From contig CAZIFG010000016.1 of NCBI GenBank assembly GCA_964539135.1, forward strand, positions 1-42,991: a DNA stretch of 42,991 nucleotides, in the 5' to 3' direction. This DNA is from CAZIFG01 sp964539135. GTDB taxonomy: Bacteria > Margulisbacteria > Marinamargulisbacteria > GCA-2716485 > CAZIFG01. Positions 24,822 through 35,100 of this stretch are shown piece by piece. A program made the position numbers and the translations under genes. Within the stretch, counting starts at the first letter, position 1. Every line of letters begins with the position of its first letter. Below the pieces are notes generated by a model. It had not been told where the DNA came from. It saw only the letters and a list, made by a program, of their open reading frames with translations, and ran no database searches.

Positions 24822-25432
24822 TGTTTATCACGATGGAAGGGATAGAAGGCAGCGGTAAAACGACTCAAATGCGTCTTTTATCGGAATGGCTTTTATCTCA
24901 ACAAATAGACTGCGTCCTAACCAAAGAGCCTGGGGGGACCGAAGTGGGACAGCACATTCGAGAATTGGTTTTAAATCCCAAAACGGTGTTAACTCATCCC
25001 TATTCAGAAACGCTACTCTTTATTGCCGATCGTGTCGAACATATTGCCCAAGTGATACAGCCTGCTTTAGACGCCCAAAAATGGGTCCTTTCTGATCGAT
25101 ACAGCGACTCAACCTTGGCCTATCAAGTGGGCGGCCGTCAATTGGATCGCACCATGGTGACCGATTTGGACAAAGTTGTGGTGCTAAAACCTGATATAAC
25201 GCTTGTCTTAGATTTGCCGGTGGAAGAAGGGCTCAAACGGGCCAAAAAACGAGCGGCTTTGGATCGTTTTGAACAAGAAACAAGAGATTTTCATCATCGA
25301 GTCAGAGCCATATTTTTAGACCAGGCCCAAAAAGAGCCCAAACGTGTTAAAGTAATAGACGTTTTAAATTTAACACCGGATGAGGTTTTTAAAAAAATAA
25401 AAGAAATCCTCATTCCCTATCTGAAATCATAA
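24821..25432 (+). CDS. tmk: thymidylate kinase
   Basis: Thymidylate kinase phosphorylates dTMP to dTDP for DNA synthesis. The 203 residues match the family: P-loop GIEGSGKTT (7-15), the TKEPGGTEVG dTMP-binding motif, LLFIADRVEH, SDRYSDSTLAYQ and the LID region RAKKRAALDRFEQE. It overlaps the R3H ATPase stop by one base and precedes dapB by 11 bp. Confidence 0.96.
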   Translation: MFITMEGIEGSGKTTQMRLLSEWLLSQQIDCVLTKEPGGTEVGQHIRELVLNPKTVLTHPYSETLLFIADRVEHIAQVIQPALDAQKWVLSDRYSDSTLAYQVGGRQLDRTMVTDLDKVVVLKPDITLVLDLPVEEGLKRAKKRAALDRFEQETRDFHHRVRAIFLDQAQKEPKRVKVIDVLNLTPDEVFKKIKEILIPYLKS

Positions 25433-25443
25433 GGAAGGCGCGT

Positions 25444-26175
25444 ATGAAAGAAATCATTGTGAACGGAGCCTCGGGTAAAATGGGTCAAGAAACGGTGAAA
25501 GCCATTACCTTGGCCCCCGATATGGAATGTGTGGGAAAAGCAGGGCGAGACAATCCCCTTCGCGAGATGCTAAAACAGCGTCGTGCCGATGTGGTGGTAG
25601 ATATGACACATCCTGAGGTAGCCAGAGAAAATGCAGGCATTATTTTAGATGCAGGCTGTCATGCCGTTATTGGAACAACCGGGTTTACCCCTCAAGATTT
25701 AGAGGATTTAGATGCCTTAGCCAAAGCTAAAAATCGGGCTATTTTTATTTGCCCCAATTTTGCCATTGGCGCTATTTTGATGATGAAAGCGGCTCAGGAG
25801 GCGGCAAAATATTTTGAGCGAGTCGAAATTATAGAGTCCCATCATCCTAAAAAAGCAGATGCCCCTTCTGGAACAGCCATTAAAACAGCAGAACTCATTG
25901 CCCTATCTAATCCAAGCATTAACACCCCCAAATTAGATGAAAAAGAGCTGGTTTCAGGTTCAAGAGGGGGGCTTGTCAAAAATATTCCCATTCACTCCCT
26001 GCGATTGCCGGGGGTTGTGGCCAATCAGGACGTGGTGTTTGGCGGTCTAGACCAAACCTATACCCTAACGCATCACACCCTTTCAAGAGCGGCCTTCATG
26101 CCGGGCGTTTTATTGGCCATTCGCCATACCGAAAAGCATGTGGGGCTGGTATATGGCCTGGAAAATTTGATTTAG
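25444..26175 (+). CDS. dapB: 4-hydroxy-tetrahydrodipicolinate reductase
   Basis: DapB reduces the product of DapA to tetrahydrodipicolinate in lysine and diaminopimelate synthesis. The 243 residues show the NGASGKMGQE nucleotide-binding loop at the N-terminus, VVVDMTHPEVA, AVIGTTGFT, FICPNFAIGAILM, the signature ESHHPKKADAPSGTAIKTAE with the catalytic His pair and Lys, and GLDQTYTLTHHTLSRAAF. AAGGAAGG precedes the ATG. It ends the ybaB-recR-R3H-tmk-dapB run. The next pathway enzyme, asd, follows with its own promoter. Confidence 0.96.
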   Translation: MKEIIVNGASGKMGQETVKAITLAPDMECVGKAGRDNPLREMLKQRRADVVVDMTHPEVARENAGIILDAGCHAVIGTTGFTPQDLEDLDALAKAKNRAIFICPNFAIGAILMMKAAQEAAKYFERVEIIESHHPKKADAPSGTAIKTAELIALSNPSINTPKLDEKELVSGSRGGLVKNIPIHSLRLPGVVANQDVVFGGLDQTYTLTHHTLSRAAFMPGVLLAIRHTEKHVGLVYGLENLI

Positions 26176-26212
26176 ACTGTCGACGAAGAGTCGAACGGGC
26201 GATGTATAAATC

Positions 26213-26241
26213 TTGCTCAAAACGCCCATCGTTGCTATGAT
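26213..26241 (+). promoter_or_regulatory. asd promoter with extended -10
   Basis: TTGCTC (26213-26218), exactly 17 bp, then TATGAT (26236-26241) preceded by TGC. The start is expected near 26248, giving a leader of about 46 bases with AAGGAG before the ATG. No lysine riboswitch fits in that length. Confidence 0.65.
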
Positions 26242-26293
26242 CGGTTTCAAAAGCGCATCTTCCAGGCGCAATTAGCTAAGGAGTGACACTATC

Positions 26294-27301
26294 ATGAGAG
26301 TAGCAGTCGTGGGCGCAACAGGCGTCGTCGGTCAAGAAATGATCAAAACATTAGAGCAGCGAAACTTCCCTGTTACAGAACTGATTCCCTTGGCATCGGC
26401 AAAATCGGCAGGAAAAGAAATCACGTTTAAAGGTCAAAAGGTCGCCGTTCAAGAACTGACAGAAGCGTCTTTTAAAGGGATTCACATTGCCCTTTTTTCA
26501 GCAGGCGGCTCTATTTCTCAAAAATTTGCCCCCATTGCCGTAGCAGCAGGCGCCATTGTCATCGACAATTCTTCTTATTTCAGAATGCACGAGGATGTGC
26601 CCTTAGTAGTTCCAGAAGTCAACGCAGATGCAATCAAATCTCACAAAGGCATTATCGCCAATCCCAACTGTTCCACGGCACAGCTGGTCATGGCCTTACA
26701 ACCCATTCATCAGCTCTCCCCTATTAAAAGATTGGTCATTTCTACCTATCAATCCGTATCGGGTGCCGGAAAAGCAGCCATTGACGAACTGATCGAACAC
26801 ACAAAAGCAGCCTTAGACGGTAAAACAGGAACGCCAGAGGTCTTTTCCTATCCCATGGGATTTAATCTCATCCCTCAGATTGATTCCTTTTTAGACAATG
26901 GCTACACCAAAGAAGAGATGAAACTCATCAACGAAACACAAAAAATAATGGGTGCAAAGATAGACATCACCGCAACAGCGGTACGTGTGCCTGTGGTTAT
27001 TGGCCATAGCGAATCGGTGAACATTGAAACAGAATCCGCCTTAAGTGTGGATCAAGTCAGACAGGCTCTCTCAGACTTCCCCAATGTGGAGGTATTAGAT
27101 GATCCGGCCAATAAAGTATATCCAACACCGCGACCTTTAGCCGGCCGAGATGAAACCTTCGTTGGTCGGATTCGAAAAGACCCCTCAAATCCGAAGGTGA
27201 TAGACTGCTTTGTTGTATCCGATAACCTCAGAAAAGGAGCAGCTTTAAATGCGGTTCAAATTGCCGAAGCCTGTTTAGAGCTAAACTTAGTTGCTGCATA
27301 G
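26294..27301 (+). CDS. asd: aspartate-semialdehyde dehydrogenase
   Basis: Asd reduces aspartyl phosphate to the semialdehyde, the branch point to lysine, threonine and methionine. The 335 residues show VVGATGVVGQEM at the N-terminus, LFSAGGSIS, VIDNSSYFRMHEDVPLVVPE, the active-site NPNCSTAQ with the catalytic Cys, and STYQSVSGAGKAAIDEL. The C-terminal half carries the acceptor-site His in IGHSESVNIE. AAGGAG precedes the ATG. The end overlaps the following methyltransferase by 11 bp. Confidence 0.96.
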   Translation: MRVAVVGATGVVGQEMIKTLEQRNFPVTELIPLASAKSAGKEITFKGQKVAVQELTEASFKGIHIALFSAGGSISQKFAPIAVAAGAIVIDNSSYFRMHEDVPLVVPEVNADAIKSHKGIIANPNCSTAQLVMALQPIHQLSPIKRLVISTYQSVSGAGKAAIDELIEHTKAALDGKTGTPEVFSYPMGFNLIPQIDSFLDNGYTKEEMKLINETQKIMGAKIDITATAVRVPVVIGHSESVNIETESALSVDQVRQALSDFPNVEVLDDPANKVYPTPRPLAGRDETFVGRIRKDPSNPKVIDCFVVSDNLRKGAALNAVQIAEACLELNLVAA

Positions 27302-27872
27302 CAATCGCAGTTATTTTGAGGCTTCAGCCAAGACCTACGGGCATCGCATAGAGTCCGTAGGCTGGCACAGCAAAGAAACACAGCGGAAGCGATTTGAGGT
27401 CCTTTCGTCTTTTGTATCCTTAGAAGGCAAATCCATTTTGGATGTGGGCTGTGGCAAAGGCGATTTTTACGATTTTTTAAAGCAGCACAACATAACCTGT
27501 CGCTATGTCGGCATCGATATCAGTCCTGAAATGATACGTTTGGCAAAAGAAGCCTATCCCAAAGGAACCTTTTATTGTTCCGATTTTAACGAGTTTGACT
27601 ACCATTCAAGCCCAGATTTAATCATCGCGAACGGTATTTTTAATTTAAAAACAGCCGTAGACATGCTGGCGATACTCGAAAAAAATCTGGTTTTTTTGCG
27701 GCAAAAAAGTAAAGAAGGTGTCATTTTAACCCTGTTAACCGGCGAAAAAGAATCCGATATTTTTTTCTACTACGACCCCACAGAGGTAGAATCTAGATTG
27801 ACAAAAAATAAGTTAAACTTTAAAAAGAAAGAAAGCTATTTGATAAATTGTGTGGCGTATTATTTAATTTAA
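27291..27872 (+). CDS. class I SAM-dependent methyltransferase
   Basis: The 193-residue protein has motif I ILDVGCGKGDFYDFL, the acidic loop VGIDISPEMI (motif II), SDFNEFDY and the strand DLIIANGIF, a complete Rossmann methyltransferase core. The substrate is not recognisable; the family includes small-molecule and protein methylases. The proposed start is TTG at 27291, overlapping the asd stop by 11 bp. A later start is possible, but YFEASAKTYG is a typical N-terminal helix of such enzymes and needs the early start. It is probably co-translated with asd. AT-richness rises towards its end, where the accessory region begins. Confidence 0.82.
   Translation: MLHSNRSYFEASAKTYGHRIESVGWHSKETQRKRFEVLSSFVSLEGKSILDVGCGKGDFYDFLKQHNITCRYVGIDISPEMIRLAKEAYPKGTFYCSDFNEFDYHSSPDLIIANGIFNLKTAVDMLAILEKNLVFLRQKSKEGVILTLLTGEKESDIFFYYDPTEVESRLTKNKLNFKKKESYLINCVAYYLI
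27840..27868 (+). promoter_or_regulatory. promoter of the CE-clan candidate gene, near-leaderless
   Basis: TTGATA (27840-27845), exactly 17 bp, then TTTAAT (27863-27868) lies inside the end of the methyltransferase gene. Eleven bases separate the -10 from the next ATG (27880), and no Shine-Dalgarno sequence is present. Confidence 0.5.
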
Positions 27873-27879
27873 AATTAAT

Positions 27880-28998
27880 ATGAAAAACAAAAGAAAGATA
27901 ATATCTTGTGAGAAAAAAATAAAATTATCAGAAGTTGTCAATGAAAAAGGTGAACTTATAAATCATACCTTTGAATTTATTACTGGTTTAGATCCAAATA
28001 CAAGAATAGAAGGGCAAGATAAAACCCTGATGTCTAGAATCTTTGAAAGTTTACTCGGAGAAAAACCGGCCTGTGAGGCTACTTTAAATACGCTCATTAT
28101 GTTTGGAGGAAATCCCACCCAAGGAGTACCCTCGGCGATACAAAGTCTAGAGATATTCGCCAAAAGAAATAAGGATTTAGCCAAAAGAATAAAAAACGGG
28201 CTACCCGGTTATGGACCAGATCAATATGCACATTTGGCCCAGATGATGCTGAATGTTGAAAGAGGAACATGCACACGCATACTGAGACCCGTTTTTCCCA
28301 TACTAGATGGGGTGTTTTATAGAAAACTAGCAGAAGAAATACTTTTAGAAACAGTAGACAGGGTGATAGCCTCTAATTTAAAGAAAAGCCGATATGCCAT
28401 GGGGCTTTTACAAAAAAGTAGAGAATATCCCAAAAAAACAACAGCAGCTTTAAAACAATTAATAATGGATTTAACACCCAAAGAATGTTTAGAATTGAGT
28501 GAGTTAGGGTCTGAAACACATGCTGTGAATGTTGTAATCGCCAAGGGAGAAGCTAGGGGGGGGGAGCTTACAGTGTGTAATAGAGGCTCAGGGATTGAGA
28601 CGTATGGATATTATCGAACTTACAGATTTAACACCATAGATCCGATGGTAGAAATATTAATATCAAATACCAAAAAAAGTGCAAAAAATATAGCAGATTT
28701 TTACCTCCTTTTAGAAAGAAAAGCAGAGGAAAACAAAATACCTAGGCTGTCGTTTAAGCCAAGACCTCAAAAAGGAGGCAATTGCACTTGGGCAAGTTTA
28801 ATGGCAGGGCTTCGCTTTATGTTTGACCGCCATGACAGACTCTTTGGCACCCATACAATGCAACAAGAGTTTAAACCCCTAAAATTAAAGATTATAGCCG
28901 CTACAAAAGGTAAAATGCCGCATGTTTATCAAACTCAATTAGAAGCGTATGCAACCGAAAAAAAAAGAAAACGAGAGGCCAAGCGTTTAGCCCCCTAA
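27880..28998 (+). CDS. putative CE-clan-like cysteine protease or effector
   Basis: I cannot assign a named family to this 372-residue basic protein. Its last third carries a pattern like CE-clan cysteine proteases (Ulp1, YopJ, ChlaDub): His214 in SETHAVNVVI, then Asn234 in VCNRGSG 20 residues later, Gln297 and Cys302 in RPQKGGNCTWASL. The order His, Asn/Asp, Gln, Cys with Gln five residues before Cys is close to that clan. Members delivered by pathogens act as deubiquitinases, deSUMOylases or acetyltransferases. The N-terminal 200 residues are helical and unrecognised. No signal peptide is seen. The C-terminus is strongly basic (EKKRKREAKRLAP). AGA and ATA codons are frequent compared with the flanking dapB and asd. 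Assignment is an inference. Confidence 0.6.
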   Translation: MKNKRKIISCEKKIKLSEVVNEKGELINHTFEFITGLDPNTRIEGQDKTLMSRIFESLLGEKPACEATLNTLIMFGGNPTQGVPSAIQSLEIFAKRNKDLAKRIKNGLPGYGPDQYAHLAQMMLNVERGTCTRILRPVFPILDGVFYRKLAEEILLETVDRVIASNLKKSRYAMGLLQKSREYPKKTTAALKQLIMDLTPKECLELSELGSETHAVNVVIAKGEARGGELTVCNRGSGIETYGYYRTYRFNTIDPMVEILISNTKKSAKNIADFYLLLERKAEENKIPRLSFKPRPQKGGNCTWASLMAGLRFMFDRHDRLFGTHTMQQEFKPLKLKIIAATKGKMPHVYQTQLEAYATEKKRKREAKRLAP

Positions 28999-29117
28999 AA
29001 TCGAGGATTTAATTCCCGTACCATATTTTTAAGTTTCATGTGTAAAAAGCCAAAAAACAGGGAAGTATCTAAACGATACTAAACCAAAATTTTGGGATAA
29101 AAGCAGGAATTTAAGAC

Positions 29118-32100
29118 ATGGCATCACCAGGGATAAGAGGGGTTCAAGTAAGTGACGTAGGCGGATTTCAAGGGACATCGGCAGCATCGAGCAGGTCTGT
29201 AGTCGAGGTATTAGATAGAAAAGAGATAAAATCAGCCCTTGAAATTGAATTAAAATCTAAAGAAATTGAATTAAAATCTAAAGACGTATCTCGAGGAACA
29301 GTGCCAGACAAAGCGACGCTATATCAAGCCGTTAATACAGTACTCAAAGAAATTGCAGGGCGTTCGGAGTTAACCTCTAGCGGGGAATTACGCAAAACCA
29401 TTGAAACCGTCAAAGCCTTTATCGAAGAACACAGTGCCATAGGCGATAGCTTACAAGGCGCGTGCAAACCCATTCTTGACGGTATCGATCCAAAATCAGC
29501 CTTAAAGCGAGAAATAACGCTTGCATTTAATGAGACAAAGCCCAGCGTAAGTGGTGAATTGGCGCTCAGTATTTCCATTTCAGATGAAGTGGGTCAACCC
29601 CATGGGGGTAAACCCATCGAGAAAGCGATTCATGATCTCAAAACAGTATCCATCGAAAGAACCATTATTAAATTAGTGGCCACAGATAAGGATGTACGTG
29701 AACAGTGTAAATTGTTGCGTCAGATTGGACAAACTTTAGATAAAGCCACTGCGATGATCCAATATTTTGAGACCAAGGTTCAATACGATAGTCTTTCCGA
29801 TTCAGATCCCAAGAAGCAAACCTTAGGAGCAGCCTTAAAAAGTTTAAAAGAGCAGGCGGGAGGCTTAACAGACCCGAGTACCTTCAAAGAAATTCTAAAA
29901 GATCTAGATGCAGGCATAAGTGCTTTAAAACTCAAAAAAGAAACAACCAAAGAAATGACACTGTTAAAGCAGCTGTGTGAGAGGTTGGAAGATGGCAGCA
30001 AGGTTAAAGGCAGTGCCAAACCTGTAGCTGCGTATCGTTTATCAGCAGCTCAAAAACAAACCTTAGACACAAAAATACAGACAGCAAAGGCAGCAGCAGA
30101 AAAATTAATTCAAAAGCTAAATGCTGGAAAAACAATACTTCCAAAGGCATTTAAAGAAAGTTTAGAGACTATTGAAAGCCATATTAAAAACGATAACATT
30201 GCCGCTGCCCTAGGAGAAGTAAAAGGTGCCTTTGAGCGCATGGAAGACATTGCAGCAGGGCCCTACTACAAAGACATAACAAGCAAACAAAAAAAGGAGT
30301 TAATGCCGCTTTTAGAAGGGATCCGAAAAGGGATCTCTGAAGGGCGAATGGCTCAAAAAGACGGTGTGAGTGAATCCGATAAAGCAACACCTCTGGATAA
30401 GGCCAAGAAGGCAAGATCGACGGCCGTTACAGAAGAGGGGATAAGGAAAGCGGATCACGAGGTTCAGAAAGCAACAAGCGCTGGAAACGAAGTGGTTTTA
30501 GAACAAAAAATAACAAGATTAGCCGGAAAAATAGCCCATGTAACAGTAAAAGATGGGGTAAGAACACATACCTTAAATGCGCATATTTCAGAATCAGACA
30601 GGCAAGAGTTTGAAGATCTTTTAAAAGAAACAATGGATAATTTATCAAAAATGAAAGGGGGAGAAAAAATACAAAATAGAGCCCCATTTTTACGCTTACA
30701 ATCGTTGGCAGAGCAGTTTCCAAAAGGAACTTTTAAAGAACAATTAGGGGTTTTAGCTACAAAATTAAAAGAAAGCGTGGGTCCTGCAACTCAGAGTAGC
30801 GCTTTGCCAGAGAAAGAAAAACTTCAAAAAGAACAAAAAGCCTTAAATGTCATTGCAGGGCTTGTGAAACAGCGGGGTAATAATGCGGCTACTAGAAAAG
30901 ACAGAGCATTATTGGCAGCGTTAAGAGAACAACAAAAAGATTTAAAATTGGAGAAAAAAGCAATACAAAAGGGGATACCTGATCCAAGGGCGGAAGCCTA
31001 TATAGATAGAAAACTTACGCTGTTAGATCGTGTCTTTAAACCCTTAGATACAGTAAAAGAGCAATCCGAATCTATGGCTCCTGGAAGACATAGCAATAGC
31101 GAAAGCATTGCGATTAATCGTGCAATAAAACAAGCCGCGGATATGGCTAGGGAGATAGGGTTGGATGCAGGCATCGCAGACCCAGGAGCCGGGGCAGACA
31201 GTGTAGATGATGAGAGTTCCAATGATGGCAGGTCTGTGAGTTCAGCTGGTTCAGATGCAAGCAGCGAAATAGGCGAAGCAAAAGCAGATTTCGGAGTCAA
31301 ACGAGAAGGGGTATCTCTAGAGTTAAAAACAGGAATAGACACCTTAAAAGCGCTTAAAAAAGCGGTCGAAAAAAAACTCCGAATCAATGAGGATCCAGAG
31401 CTAAAAACACAATTACAAGAGATTAATAAAGCCATTAGAAAAGCCATTTGGATTGAAAAAAGCATGAGTGCCTATACAGACGAACGTGCTGAGTTAAGAA
31501 TTCAAGACCTGCAAAAAGAGATTGAGAGTATTGCAGAGAATCCAAAGGTTCAAGCCGCAGGAGAAAGCAGTGTAGGGGACCCAGATGTTCAAGATCGCTT
31601 GGATGATTTAAGCGGTAAAGTTTCCGCGTTAAGAGATCAGTTAATTCATTGGAATAAAGACACTAAAAAAGAGCAGTTACGCACAGAATTAGAGCGATAT
31701 TCTCAAGAAATTTTAGAATACAGTACAAGTGAAGATCCGAACGATGATCAGAAAACAAAATTCAAAGCCTTACTCGAAGACGTCGCTAAGGTACGTAGAG
31801 ATGTATGGGGTAGAACGCTGGTACGTCCTGCGGTAGAAACAGGCAACAGCAGAATAGAAGTGGGATCTACAGGCGCATCCGTCATTTCAAAATCGAAAGA
31901 GCACCCAAAAATTTTAATGCTACAAGCTCGACATTTGGCGCTTCATGCGAATGTAATTGACAATCTAGAGCCAACCAGCGAGGCACAGGAAGCCGATAAA
32001 GAATATGCCGAACTTCGCGCCATTGGGGAAGTGTACGATACGGTATTAACAGCCTTAAAATCGCCGGGAAATGGGGAAACGATAGACGGTAAAACACTGT

Positions 32101-35100
32101 CGATTACAGTGATGGACCCATCGGTGTTAGAACGAAATCCCAGGATGTCAGGCAGAACGGGGATGCAAGAGCGGTATGAGTGTATTCTCAGTCAATTGTT
32201 CGATCAGTCTGTAAAAATAGATGCAAATGGTAGAATCATGCTCCAAAATTTAGCAGGTCTTAAAGCGATTGCAGAAAAAGGCACAGAACATCTGACTGGG
32301 GTTGGATATAACACAAATCAAAGACATACAAAGGATGGGGCACCTTTTACCTCTGGGTTAGATAGAATTAGAAACTTGTATTTCCAGGGATTAGAAACGC
32401 CCACAAGATCCACAAGCATAGAATCTCTTTTTATAGGAGAGGCAACGGATAATAAAAGCGTGTATAGGCGGGTATTATTACGATTAGAGCCAGGCGATCC
32501 AACTGAAGAGAGATTAGCCCCACCTCCTCCAGCAAAACCAACACCAAAACAACAGTCAACGCCTCCACCACCTCCACCACCTCCACCACCTTCACCACCA
32601 AACCCAGGGACAACGCAACCAAACCCAGGGACAACGCAACCAAACCCAGGGCTTGGGGGCCATCTTGAGGATGATGGAATAATAGCGGGTCCTGATCAGG
32701 GAAAGGTAGTTGTGGTGCCGCTGGCAGGGCAAAACCCAAAACCAGGGCAAACGCCAAAAGAACCGATTCTAATGTTAGAAGACAGGAAAAAACCACCTGG
32801 AGGAGATAAAGAAGACGGTGAAATAAAAGGTGCAGAGCTACCAATACCAGCACCTAAACTGAAATCATACCAACCTATGACACCTATTTTAGGAGAAGAT
32901 CACAGCATTCAAACAACACCTGTGACTATTTCAGGTTGGACAGAAGGCCCTTCCTTAGAATTTAAACCAGAGGCCATGCCAGAGTACGGAGCCGTAGACC
33001 TACCCCCTATACGCCTCAACGTGTTGCAAATTGGCGTCGTGCGACCAGAAGAAGGGGTGCAGACAAGCGATACTGCAGGTAGAATTCCAAATCTAACACC
33101 ACCGCAGTTAAGGCTTTCGGAGGTAAAACCGCAAGAAATAGGCGGGCTATCAAGACCTCTTTCAGTAGAAACGGAACCGCTTGAAAGGGTGCCAGAGCAC
33201 AAAGAATTGAGCGCCGCCTTACTCTATAGGACACAGCAAACAGGCGTAGATCCCCTAAGAGATACCTATCAAGCAGCGGCCTTAATCGCAGTGAAAGGGT
33301 TTCAGGCAAAGGCCAGAGATGCAGGTGTTACAGATAGAGATCGTGTCATACAAAGGAGAAATATAACGCGTGCAAAAGAATTAGGGGCTGACATTGCACG
33401 CCTACAAACAGACGTAGAGGCGAAACAGAAAGGCTTAGAGAAAGCAGTAAATAGAGAGCAGCAAGGCATAGACAAAGATAAAGCGGCGCTCACGCAAACA
33501 ATCCGGACTGCAGGTGTCATTAGGCGTCAACAAGAAGCTGAATTTGCGAAATTTTCAGCAGAGGCAATGGCAGAATTTAATACAGCCGCTCGGGCCATAT
33601 TAGACGAGACTCAAACAGTGACTGCCAGTGCGTCTCATACTACCTCTGTGCAAGCTGCACAGGATGAGCTCGCTACCTTTGCTGAAGGATTGGCTACAGC
33701 TCAAGATCCAGTTCTTGAAGGGCTTAAGGGGCAGCAAACCTCAAAATTAGGGGAGATCGCAACTTTAAAAAAAGAACTTCAGGTCTTAGAAAGTGAGATT
33801 TCCGCAGACAGACTTGCATTAGATCAAGTGGAAATAAGGGGGCGTGGTGCAGTAGCGTCAGAAAGTAAAGAATTGAGTGCGATACAAGACCAGTTAGAGC
33901 GTAAGCAAAGTGAATTACAACGCTATTCAATGGCATTAGAAGCCAAACGCAGTGAAATCAATGGTGTAGTGGACGAATATACAAGGATTCATAACAAATT
34001 TAAGGCGTCTATTCCTGGATCCGATGAGAGTCAGGCCTTAGAAAAAGCGCTTGATGATCTTACGGAAAAAAGACGCGTCCTTGACAAAGAGTATGGTGCT
34101 TTAAAAGGGGGTATAGATCCGGAGGACTTAAAAGCGAAGATTCGGTCTCTGGATGAAAGGCAGCAAGCCATAGGAACTCAGATTAATCATGCGAGAACAG
34201 ATCAAAGCGCTCAAGAATCAGAAATACGTAAAAAAACAGAAAGATATAATAAAATAAGAGCTAATATACAAAAAAAAGGGCAGGAATTAGGCGGAATTCA
34301 AGACCAAATTCAATCAAGAACGGCAGCTGTGGTAGACGAAAGAAATGCCGCTATAGCAGATCAAAAAGAAGCATTAGAACAGGGATTAGGGCGTCGTTTA
34401 GAAACCGTAAAAACAGCTGAAATCCAAAGACGTAGTGGGCAGACGGAACGCGTAGCGCTGTTAAAGCAAGACTTAGAGACAAGACTGGCGGCTCAAAAAG
34501 AAACAGTAGAGCAAAAAATAGCCGATGCAGAGGCACGTATCAAGCCTCAAGAAGATGCATTAAAAGCCAAAATTTCAAGTTTAAATACTAAGATTGAGCG
34601 TGCAAATAGAGAATTAGCAGCTAAAAAAGCAGAAATAGAAAAATTAAGAGATGCGTATGAAGAGACCTGTGATGTGCTAGAGGAACAACATGATAGGCAA
34701 ATAGAAGGGGTAAGAAATTATGGTCCTCCGCCTGCTTATATAGGTGAGGCCTTCGATCTCATCAATAGACTAGCGAGAGACGGTGCGACAGAAGATGCCA
34801 AATCAGGGGATGTGACACATCTTGCAAGTGGGGGAGATAGAGTCCAGCAACAAATAATAATAGAAAAACTATATAGTGGGGATCCTCTAAGGCGGCCTCC
34901 AATTCCGCCAATTCCTGTAACAATACCGCCGCTGGATAGACATACACTCATGATACTTCAAAAAGGGGGAAAAATAGGAAAAGGGGCATCAGAAGATGCG
35001 ATACAAACAATGAAGACATTGAAACAGTTTGGAATAAACCCCCAGATTTTAGAAGAGCTAGGTGCAGATGCTATTTCTGAAATGATTGGCACAACGTCAG

